A stretch of 64,000 bases of DNA from CAVQTK01 sp963716455. GTDB taxonomy: Bacteria; Pseudomonadota; Gammaproteobacteria; Coxiellales; Coxiellaceae. The stretch covers positions 44,252 to 108,251 of the forward strand of contig CAVQTK010000011.1 of assembly GCA_963716455.1 (NCBI GenBank), written 5' to 3'. Under the pieces are notes generated by a model that did no database searches, was not told where the DNA came from, and saw only the letters and a program-made list of their open reading frames with translations. Numbering within the stretch: the stretch's first letter is position 1; every line of letters begins with the position of its first letter. Both the position numbers and the translations under genes were made by a program. Below are positions 54,956 to 62,508 of the stretch, one piece after another.

Positions 54956-55845
54956 TTTTTTGCTAGATTGAGTAGAATCTGATCCTTACGATGCCATAGT
55001 TGATTAAGCCATTGCTGAATATGTTTCCGAAATGTGCGATCTGTATAAGCATCACCGATTAAATCTGCTGACACAGGTAATAATTCATAATGTAAATAAA
55101 TTCCCTCGATGTTGCCACAAAGAAATTGCCAGAAAGAAATTTCTCGAGGACTATAAGCCAAGGTTACATCTAAAATGCCATTAAGTTGGCGGTGCATTTC
55201 TTGGATAACCAAAGCGGTACCCATTGCTTTAGGTTTTAATAGCATTTGGTAGGGTGACTGTTGTTTTTGGTGTTTTTGCCAAGAGAAACGTGTTCCTTCT
55301 ACAAAATTCATTACTGTAGTTGGAAATTCCTTAAATTTAATACAGGCTTTTTGTGTTGTGGCAATATCTTTTCCCTTTAACTGCGGTTTTTTTCGCACTT
55401 CATCATGGCTATGCCGAGCCATAAATGGGTAGTCTAAAACATAGCAAGCAAGTCCAGCCAAAGGTAAAGACCAAATCAGATCCTTTTTCATGAAAAATTT
55501 TAATAACGGTATTTTATGACGAAAAAAAGTGCCTAAGATTAAAATATCAAGCCATGAACGATGGTTACAAATTAAAATATACCAGCCATTAGGATCGAGG
55601 TTGCCATAACCCGACATGTGCCATTTTTTATACGTGCACAGTTGCATGATCCAGAAATTAACATCCATCCACCAAACTGGCCATTTTAACAACCAGTTTT
55701 GACTGTTGTGCCGCCAAGAACTATAAGGCAATAAGTGAATTGGTCCAGAGAGTAGCACGACTACACTGGCTACAATTAGCATGTTAATAAGCAGTAAGAA
55801 TAGAATAAGAATGGCGCGTAATGGGTTTAACAGTTTACGGTACAT
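54952..55845 (-). CDS. YihG-type acyltransferase (PlsC superfamily)
   Basis: 297 aa membrane acyltransferase, probably acylating lysophosphatidic acid. N-terminal helix (AILILFLLLINMLIVASVVVLL), catalytic NHRSWLD (H-x4-D), and NFVEGTRFS, as in YihG. ATG 55845 with GAGGAG 8 bp upstream is preferred to the GTG at 55854, which lies in that Shine-Dalgarno. Overlaps hemC by 4 bp. Confidence 0.9.
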   Translation of the reverse strand: MYRKLLNPLRAILILFLLLINMLIVASVVVLLSGPIHLLPYSSWRHNSQNWLLKWPVWWMDVNFWIMQLCTYKKWHMSGYGNLDPNGWYILICNHRSWLDILILGTFFRHKIPLLKFFMKKDLIWSLPLAGLACYVLDYPFMARHSHDEVRKKPQLKGKDIATTQKACIKFKEFPTTVMNFVEGTRFSWQKHQKQQSPYQMLLKPKAMGTALVIQEMHRQLNGILDVTLAYSPREISFWQFLCGNIEGIYLHYELLPVSADLIGDAYTDRTFRKHIQQWLNQLWHRKDQILLNLAKK

Positions 55846-55895
55846 TTTAATCACTCCTCTTAAATTTATTCGCCGCCCACTTGCTGCGGGGATTT

Positions 55896-56402
55896 TTAAT
55901 ATCCTAAACTTCTTTGGGATGGGTTGAGTTTGCGTAATTTTTCTGCCTCTTCGTAAATGTCACCTTGCTCTGGTTCGAGACGAATTTGAAATGGGCAATC
56001 TTCCCGTACAGAAGATTCGCAATTACGATAGCCACCTAAGTTTTCGCCCCATTTTTGTCCACTAGGTTCTAATGCCAATGTACCATAGGCAAGTAGTATG
56101 GGGAACATAGTGGGGATATCACCACGATAAACACAAAAAATTTGTCCGACATTCGTGCCTCGCCACTGTGCGCCTGAAAATTTATCAACTTTATCTACAA
56201 AAGATAAGTCATAACTTTGCCAGCCTCCCGGTGCGGACCAGGTCCTTTTTTCAGTATCTTTTTGCAAGGTTGATAGGAGTGGACAATAAAATAAATTATT
56301 TGCACTAGTAGTGCTCTCACCATGGGCAAGTCTAAAACAAGTACTCACCAGGAGGACAACGGCATATCTCATTATTTGTATCATATAAACCGCATTGTGC
56401 AT
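55896..56402 (-). CDS. Exported protein resembling the EirA/LirA family of Legionellales
   Basis: 168 aa with a hydrophobic signal (MRYAVVLLVSTCFRLAHG). The mature part has a CPLL start, WSAPGGWQSYDLSF, FSGAQWRGTNVGQIFCVYRG, and NCESSVREDCPFQI, a pattern I associate with the small periplasmic EirA/LirA proteins needed for Dot/Icm function in Coxiella and Legionella. The match is from memory and unverified. The start could also be an ATG nearer the signal. Confidence 0.55.
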   Translation of the reverse strand: MHNAVYMIQIMRYAVVLLVSTCFRLAHGESTTSANNLFYCPLLSTLQKDTEKRTWSAPGGWQSYDLSFVDKVDKFSGAQWRGTNVGQIFCVYRGDIPTMFPILLAYGTLALEPSGQKWGENLGGYRNCESSVREDCPFQIRLEPEQGDIYEEAEKLRKLNPSQRSLGY

Positions 56403-56560
56403 TCCACACTTTTTTTATTAAATAGAAACATTATCATATAATGGTGATTTTGTCTGTTTGACTGTTAAGTCATGGTTAGCCATTTTGGGGTTCGTCTGTT
56501 GTAATGAATGGTTTTCTTTTGGTGGGATCAACTTTGTCAGTTTACTTAAAGGAGAAAGTA

Positions 56561-57374
56561 TTGGCTACCTATATAATCGGTGATGTGCAGGGCTGTAATA
56601 CTGAGCTTCAAGCCTTATTGGCATTAATAGAGTTTGATCCTAAGCAGGATCGATTAGGTTTTGTAGGCGATCTAGTAAATCGCGGCCCGGATTCTTTGGC
56701 AACTTTGCGATTTATAAAAAATTTGCCTGACCCATTAGTCGTATTAGGAAATCATGACCTGCATTTATTAGCAATCGGATACAATGTGGTGTCTTATGAT
56801 GGTGGCCATACTTTAGATGAAGTATTGCAAGCTCATGATAAAGAAGAATTGCTGAATTGGTTGCGTTGCCGACCTTTATTATTATATGAGGCATCTTTTG
56901 AGACTGTATTAGTGCATGCGGGCATTCCACCTCAATGGGATTTAACTCAAGCCATAAGTAATGCGGAGGAAGTTGCAGAGCAGCTTCTGTGGCCCTGATT
57001 TCTTAGATTGTTTAAGTCATCTTTATAAGGGTGAGCAATGTTCTAGATGGCGAGAAGATTTAAATGACTGGCCTAGATTACGCTATATAGTTAATGCTTT
57101 TACCCGCATGCGATTTTGTGAGGAGAATGGGACTTTAGATTTATTCAATAAAACCGCTCATTCTTACCGGACAAACAAAGATTACGACCTTGGTTTGAAT
57201 GGACTACATTGGCGCAACGGGTCATATTTGGGCATTGGGCAGCTATTGAAGGACGCTGCTCAAATCCCTCATTATGTAGCATTGGACACAGGCTGTGCAT
57301 GGGGTCATTCGCTAACTGCGTATCGTTTGGAAGATCAACACTGTTTTTCTTTCCCTTGCCAGGTGCAGGTTTAA
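56561..57374 (+). CDS. apaH: Symmetrical bis(5'-nucleosyl)-tetraphosphatase, three frame slips
   Basis: Hydrolyses Ap4A; about 270 aa after repair (E. coli 282). Metallophosphatase motifs YIIGDVQGC, FVGDLVNRGPDSL, VLGNHDLHLLAIG, LVHAGIPPQWD; then NAFTRMRFCEENG, RPWFEW, VIFGHWAAIEG and ALDTGCAWGHSLTAYRLED. Frame breaks at about 56984-56988 (one base extra), 57181-57183 (one missing) and CCC 57266-57268 (one extra). The start is TTG 56561 with AAAGGAGAAAG just upstream. The first domain alone is intact. Confidence 0.88.
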
Positions 57375-57520
57375 GTCTAAGTTTTATGATAGAAGTTGAC
57401 GGTAAAAAAATCACTTTAGAAGAAATAGTCATTTTTTCACGATAGTTTTTAGATTCTTTAAGAAGCTAGCAAATTTCTCTACTATAATATTTTTGAAGCT
57501 TGAATCTGGAGGAGAGATGC

Positions 57521-58021
57521 ATGAGCGAAAACATTTTTAAAAAAATTAAAAGGCTAAAGGAATATTATATGCGGGAGAAGGGGGATGAGCCTCCAAAAAA
57601 CTCCCCATTACTACTAGAAAATGATGCACCTATCATCGATCTGCAATTGGGCGCAAAATTAATTGATGGAAATATCAAAGGAGCACGGGCAATCCTTCAA
57701 GAACTAACTACCACCTTACCAGGAGATTTAGAAAAAATTCAAGCTGCCTTTTCAATAGAAAATTATAGGCAGTTACGAAATTTAGCTCATTACTTAAAAG
57801 GAGGAGCGAGTTATTGTGGAACACCACGTTTAAAGATGGCTGCTTCTTATTTAGATCAAATTATAAAAGCCCGTGGCTCTAAAGAAGAGGTGCACGCTGC
57901 TTATAATCGATTATGTGACGAAATTAAAGCAGTCCTACTTGAATATGAAAAAGTCAAAAAATCATCTTCTGATGAGAGTCAAAAACCTTCATCTAATATT
58001 CTAGGTAATAATGATTATTAA
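57521..58021 (+). CDS. Stand-alone HPt (histidine phosphotransfer) protein
   Basis: 166 aa. The HPt four-helix core is seen in YRQLRNLAHYLKGGASYCGTPRLKMAASYLDQII, with His90 as the phospho-acceptor in AHYLKGxxxYCG, as in the C-terminal HPt of BarA/LetS-type hybrid kinases. N-terminal 30 residues are charged; the C-terminus is Ser-rich. GGAGGAGAG lies before the ATG. No kinase or regulator is adjacent, so partners are elsewhere. Confidence 0.8.
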   Translation: MSENIFKKIKRLKEYYMREKGDEPPKNSPLLLENDAPIIDLQLGAKLIDGNIKGARAILQELTTTLPGDLEKIQAAFSIENYRQLRNLAHYLKGGASYCGTPRLKMAASYLDQIIKARGSKEEVHAAYNRLCDEIKAVLLEYEKVKKSSSDESQKPSSNILGNNDY

Positions 58022-58056
58022 CCTAAGATAGCAATCAGGTGGAGTATCGTTTGATA

Positions 58057-58204
58057 TAGACTTCTTTTGAAACTCTACGCTGGTGCAAAGTGCTAAGGCG
58101 CATCGGTGCGCAAAACCGCACATACACGCGAGTAATGCTCCGGTTTTGCGCTCCGAAGCGACCTGCTAACTTTGCACCAGCAGTCGAGTTTCGAGAGAAG
58201 TCTA
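58057..58204. mobile_element. MITE-like repeat C, copy 3
   Basis: 148 bp; ends TAGACTTCTTTTGAAACTC ... GAGTTTCGAGAGAAGTCTA inverted. This copy is a near-complete palindrome: GCTGGTGCAAAGT and GCGCAAAACCG on the left, CGGTTTTGCGC and ACTTTGCACCAGC on the right. Between the HPt and proS genes. Confidence 0.85.
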
Positions 58205-58289
58205 TTTTAGTGCATAAGCTTGCTATCTTATTATAAAGCCCAGTAAAATATCTTTTTTTCTTTCTCTGATAAAAATTGGGCAAGCTATT

Positions 58290-59816
58290 ATGGTCACAAA
58301 AAATGCGATAACTCCAACACGTAAAGAAGATTTTGCTCAGTGGTATCAAGAAGTTATTAAAGCTGCAGATTTAGCCGAGCATTCGGTGGTTAGGGGATGT
58401 ATGGTGATTAAACCTTGGGGATGTGCCCTGTGGGAGTCCATACAGCAAGCTTTAGATAAAATGATCAAAGCTACAGGACATCAAAATGTATATTTTCCGT
58501 TATTAATTCCATTAAATTTTCTTGAAAAAGAAGCTGCCCATGTTGAAGGTTTCGCTAAAGAATGTGCAGTGGTCACTCATTATCGTTTAGAAGTAGATGC
58601 AAGTGGCAAGTTAATTCCATCTCCTTCTGCCGAACTAAGCGAACCTTATATTATTCGTCCCACCAGTGAAACCATAATTGGGAATGCCATGTCGAAATGG
58701 GTACAATCTTATCATGACTTGCCAATATTAATTAATCAGTGGGCAAACGTTATGCGTTGGGAAATGCGCACACGATTATTTCTGCGGACCTCAGAGTTTT
58801 TATGGCAAGAAGGTCATACTGCACATGCTACAGCTGAAGAGGCAATGACTGAAACATCTACCATGATAGAGGTATATGAACGCTTGGCCAGAGAATTTTT
58901 AGCTATTCCCGTCATCAAAGGAGAGAAAACCCCACGTGAGCGTTTTCCGGGAGCGGTTAATACTTACACCATTGAAGCGATGATGCAGGATGGGAAAGCG
59001 TTACAGGCGGGTACTTCACATTTTTTAGGGCAAAATTTTTCGACGGCCTATGACATAAAATTTACCGATAAAAATCAGCAGCTAAGTCACGTTTGGACTA
59101 CTTCGTGGGGGGCGTCGACGCGTTTAATTGGTGCATTAATTATGACTCATAGTGATGATGATGGATTGGTATTACCTCCTCGTATAGCCCCACATCAAGT
59201 AACGATCATTCCAGTAATAATGAATGAAGCTGATGCAGGAGGCATTTTGAGTTATTGTGATCAATTAGCTAAAGATTTGTGTCATCTCCACTATGCTGGA
59301 GAGTCATTACGCGTCATTATCGATAAGTCGCATCGACGTGGTGGAGAAAAATTTTGGAACGCTGTTAAAAAAGGTATTCCAGTCCGCATAGAAGTAGGAA
59401 AAAGAGAAATGGAGTCTGGTTTGCTTTCCCTCTCTCAACGTGACAAGCCCGCTAAAGAAAAACGAACTATAAGCCGTGAAGAACTTATATCTAGTATAAG
59501 CGATGTGTTAGCGGAGATTCAAAATCATTTACTTAAACGCGCTTTAAAGTATAGGCAAGCTAATACATACAACATCGAGAAACTGAAACAATTGGATGAA
59601 ATATTTGGTGGGGAAGAAGACGAAGATGGCCGAAATGGTTTTGCTGTCGGCTATTTTGATCCCATGATCGATAATGAATCTTTTGTAATAGAAAAATTAA
59701 AAGCCTTAAAACTATCTACACGTTGTATTCCTTTTGAGAACCAGGGAGAAACGGGCTCGTGTATTTTTTCTGGAACAACAACGGATAAAAAAGTTATTTT
59801 CTCAAGAGCTTATTAA
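58290..59816 (+). CDS. proS: Prolyl-tRNA synthetase, archaeal/eukaryal (ProS3) type
   Basis: 508 aa class-II synthetase charging tRNA-Pro. Type-3 features: start ITPTRKEDFAQWYQEVIKAADLAEHS, VRGCMVIKPWGCALWE, PTSETIIGNAMSKWVQS, NQWANVMRWEMRTRLFLRTSEFLWQEGHTAH, and a C-terminal domain ending in an aromatic residue (..FSRAY). The bacterial-type insertion (editing) domain is absent, unlike the about 570-aa enzyme of most gammaproteobacteria. Likely acquired by transfer in the lineage. Weak Shine-Dalgarno. Confidence 0.95.
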   Translation: MVTKNAITPTRKEDFAQWYQEVIKAADLAEHSVVRGCMVIKPWGCALWESIQQALDKMIKATGHQNVYFPLLIPLNFLEKEAAHVEGFAKECAVVTHYRLEVDASGKLIPSPSAELSEPYIIRPTSETIIGNAMSKWVQSYHDLPILINQWANVMRWEMRTRLFLRTSEFLWQEGHTAHATAEEAMTETSTMIEVYERLAREFLAIPVIKGEKTPRERFPGAVNTYTIEAMMQDGKALQAGTSHFLGQNFSTAYDIKFTDKNQQLSHVWTTSWGASTRLIGALIMTHSDDDGLVLPPRIAPHQVTIIPVIMNEADAGGILSYCDQLAKDLCHLHYAGESLRVIIDKSHRRGGEKFWNAVKKGIPVRIEVGKREMESGLLSLSQRDKPAKEKRTISREELISSISDVLAEIQNHLLKRALKYRQANTYNIEKLKQLDEIFGGEEDEDGRNGFAVGYFDPMIDNESFVIEKLKALKLSTRCIPFENQGETGSCIFSGTTTDKKVIFSRAY

Positions 59817-59830
59817 CAACAGGTTCGCGG

Positions 59831-60001
59831 TAACCTCAGGTGGGGGGCTGCCTACAAGTGAACGTTCAGCTGTTAGACAAGTTTGAATGAAAAATTGACG
59901 AAAAAGCGGAGAATACACGTAGTATTTGAAGCATTTTGAGGAAATTTTTCATTTCAAAATTGGCAACAGATGGGCGTTCCAAGCGACAGGGTGAGCTATT
60001 A
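59831..60001. repeat. Repeat family A, copy 3 (uninterrupted)
   Basis: 171 bp from TAACCTCAGGTGGGGGG to CAGGGTGAGCTATTA, sharing CTACAAGTGAACGTTCAGC with copy 2. Internally palindromic: TTTGAATGAAAAATT (left) against AATTTTTCATTTCAAA (right). Its last bases (TTA, plus strand) are the folA stop codon. Confidence 0.8.
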
Positions 60002-60490
60002 CGGTTCACGACGCCGCAATTGCACGATTTGAAAAGCATACTGATTAGCCGCATCTGCTTCATAACTTTGGCGGCTTATTTCTTGCCACTCTTCTAAATT
60101 TAATTTTGGGAAATAAACATCACCTACTTCTTCACAATCAACAAGGGTTAAATATATACATTGTGCAAGAGGTAAGGTTTGGGTGTAAAGTGTCGCACCC
60201 CCAATCACCATTAATTCTTCGTCAGGGGAAATCGATTCCAGGGCCGCATTTAATGAAGAATATACTTCACATCCTGGTAGAGCAAGATTTGCTTGTTGAG
60301 AAAGTACGAGATTACGACGTTTAGGAAGAGCGCGTCCAATGCTGGCAAATGTTTTTCGACCCATAAGTATAGGTTTACCTATAGTGACCGCTTTAAAATG
60401 TTGTAATTCATCAGGCAAATGCCAGGGCATTTGGCCATTTTTTCCAATTACCCCATGCTTGGTCATTGCAGCAATTAATGTAATATTCAT
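59999..60490 (-). CDS. folA: Dihydrofolate reductase
   Basis: 163 aa, NADPH-dependent reduction of dihydrofolate. Motifs: ITLIAAMTKHGVIGKNGQMPWHLPDELQHFK (with the catalytic Asp after LP), GRKTFASIGRALPKRRN, VIGGATLYTQ. ATG 60490 preferred; GTG 60499 falls in the Shine-Dalgarno AGGTGA. The stop codon lies within the end of repeat A3. Repeat E2 is directly upstream and may hold part of the promoter. Confidence 0.97.
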   Translation of the reverse strand: MNITLIAAMTKHGVIGKNGQMPWHLPDELQHFKAVTIGKPILMGRKTFASIGRALPKRRNLVLSQQANLALPGCEVYSSLNAALESISPDEELMVIGGATLYTQTLPLAQCIYLTLVDCEEVGDVYFPKLNLEEWQEISRQSYEADAANQYAFQIVQLRRREP

Positions 60491-60498
60491 AGCTATCA

Positions 60499-60572
60499 CC
60501 TGAAATTCTGCAGATGCAATCTACTGTGAAGCTATAATTCTCGTTACGATTGCAACTGCAGAATTTAGGATT
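60499..60572. repeat. Repeat family E, copy 2
   Basis: CCTGAAATTCTGCAGATGCAATC at one end and GATTGCAACTGCAGAATTTAGG at the other, about 20-bp imperfect inverted repeats around a short AT-rich centre. Confidence 0.75.
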
Positions 60573-60684
60573 GTATAAGAATTTATCCAAAATTTCAGCA
60601 ATAGATTTCTTTCCAAGTTGTGTTGTTTCTCTGGTGCTCATTTGCTCTTATGAGAGTTATATCGGCAAAACCGGTGGCAAATTA

Positions 60685-61605
60685 TTACGAAATTTTAAAC
60701 CAAGTAAGCTCATGCTTATTATGATATAGATGAACTAATTTCGATCCTTCAATAGCAGAAAACTGCTGGATCGCGTTAAAATCTGTTTCGCCTTGGAGTT
60801 TAATGGTGCAAACAAAATTTTTACACAAGTTACTTTTTAACCAATTTTGTATTAGTTTAAAAAGTCGCGAAGGGTAACAGATCACATCGGAAAAAAGCCA
60901 ATCTATCCGACCCATTTCCGCGGGTAAAAGGGAAAAAGCGCTACGTTGTAAATAGTTTATATTAGATAAATTTAAGAGAGCAGGGTCTAGCTTTGCCTTA
61001 TCAACACTAATAACTTGACAGCCCATTTGTTGTAAAACCCATGTCCATCCTCCTGGGCTACTGCCTAAATCAAGACAGACATCACTGGGTTGAGGATGAA
61101 TTCCATGCAGGGTAAATAATTCCCATAATTTTAAATAAGCTCTCGAGGGAGGATCTTTTTTATTTTCTGAAAACATTACTTCGCCATTTGGGAAACAACT
61201 GGAGCAATGTGAACTGGCAAGTAGTAAATTTTTATTAATTAGTGTCCATGAGCCAATTGGTTTATGAGGTAAAGATGCTAGGAATTCTATAGGCTTAACC
61301 TGATAAGAAGGAAGCTGTGCTTGAATTAGCTGAGTACGGCGATGAAGTTGATAAGAATAAGGAGCCCACCGTAATAGTTGTTTTTTTAAAATTTGTGCTG
61401 CGGAGGAAATTGAGGATATAGGTATGTAACTGGGATTATACCAAATATTTTGCGCCCACAAGGAATGTTGGGGCGCAGCAGAAGAAATGACTAAATTGCC
61501 ATACACGGCCTCAATTTGATTTATTTCTGCAATCAATTCATTGATCAAGCCACAAGGAGCAAGATATCCAACTCTCTTTATATTTGTGTAGTATATAACG
61601 CCCAT
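60685..61605 (-). CDS. rlmM: RlmM-like rRNA 2'-O-methyltransferase
   Basis: 306 aa (E. coli RlmM 366). FtsJ/RrmJ-fold with a K-D-K-type core: KDPPSRAYLKLWELF, SAM loop CLDLGSSPGGWTWVL, acidic VISVDKAKLDP, LFSDVICYPSR, and CTIKLQGETDF. RlmM methylates C2498 of 23S rRNA. The N-terminal THUMP-like part is shorter than in E. coli, so a related FtsJ-like enzyme cannot be excluded. GGGAG sits right at the ATG. Confidence 0.8.
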   Translation of the reverse strand: MGVIYYTNIKRVGYLAPCGLINELIAEINQIEAVYGNLVISSAAPQHSLWAQNIWYNPSYIPISSISSAAQILKKQLLRWAPYSYQLHRRTQLIQAQLPSYQVKPIEFLASLPHKPIGSWTLINKNLLLASSHCSSCFPNGEVMFSENKKDPPSRAYLKLWELFTLHGIHPQPSDVCLDLGSSPGGWTWVLQQMGCQVISVDKAKLDPALLNLSNINYLQRSAFSLLPAEMGRIDWLFSDVICYPSRLFKLIQNWLKSNLCKNFVCTIKLQGETDFNAIQQFSAIEGSKLVHLYHNKHELTWFKIS

Positions 61606-61676
61606 CTCCCGCTTTTACGAATTGTCCCCGTTGTTCGCCTGAGCGAGCTGGGTTAGCAAGAAGTCTACTATATCAT

Positions 61677-62095
61677 TCAGTCCAATTGATCACTAGAATT
61701 ACGCTGATTTAATATTCCTTGTAAAAAAGGCTTAAATTGTGGCATCAGTTGTTGCCAAAATAAGGCATGTTTACGGGTAGCTTTACTACAACTGCTGGTA
61801 GTGCTGAGGTAGTCAGCCATAGTACTACCGAAAATAATAAGATGACAGAAGTTCATGTATTCTTGATCAAATAAAGTAAGATTGTGAATTGTTAATAATT
61901 GAGCGCCAATTTTATTTAAAGCTTCCATGTGTTGAAAAATTTGGTGGAATTTTGTTTGATGGCATTCAGGCAAGTTTAACCTGGAGATGAGATGATGAAG
62001 GCTTTCTTGACTTTTTGTAACTGTGATAACCGTTTTTGCAAATCACTAACTAATTGGTGAAATGTTTTGCGTATTGAAGAACCCGCTTTCTGCAT
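61677..62095 (-). CDS. Small coiled-coil protein of unknown function, one frame slip
   Basis: About 139 aa after repair. Start MQKAGSSIRKTFHQLVSDLQKRLSQLQK at 62095; the frame then breaks at TTTTT 62012-62016 (one A too few on the coding strand) and continues SLHHLISRLNLPECHQTKFHQIFQHMEAL ... to 61677. As written only the last 98 residues (from 61973) form a long frame. Helical, His-rich in the middle; no family recognised. Confidence 0.55.
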
Positions 62096-62508
62096 ATTAT
62101 TTCTCTTTTTGTTTAATAAAAATTATGTTATTAATTTAACCACAGAGCTTTGGGAAAATATGCAAGCAATTCTAGATAAAATCGTAAATAAATTAATCAT
62201 TAATTTATCAAATAAATTATTTTCTAATCAAAAGCTTATAATTTTTTTGTAATATTTAGTTGTAATTAGGTAGCTTAATCGAGTAAATTAGGGTCTGTTT
62301 ACAATTGTCATTGCGAGCGTTAGCGAAGCAATCCAGTTCGTATTTTAGACAATGCTCTGTACTGGATTGCTTCACTTTCGTTCGCAATGACCGTATTTTA
62401 GTGAAAAAACTAGTTTTGATATGAGTAATTAAGAATTGTCAAATATACTCTAATTTTTTTCATGAAACCCACCTAAAATTTTTAAACAAATGTGAGTTTA
62501 TTGGAACG
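62096..62508. other. AT-rich intergenic stretch with repeat B
   Basis: 413 bp. Nothing gene-like apart from a short frame (62067-62252) of Asn/Leu/Ile-rich sequence without a ribosome site. Holds repeat B copy 3 with its lead-in AGGGTCTGTTTACAATT from 62290. Confidence 0.6.
62307..62391. repeat. Repeat family B, copy 3 (intact reference)
   Basis: GTCATTGCGAGCGTTAGCG ... TTTCGTTCGCAATGAC with GAAGCAATCCAGTTCGTA and TGTACTGGATTGCTTC inside. Uninterrupted, so it shows what the IS110 target looked like. Confidence 0.88.
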
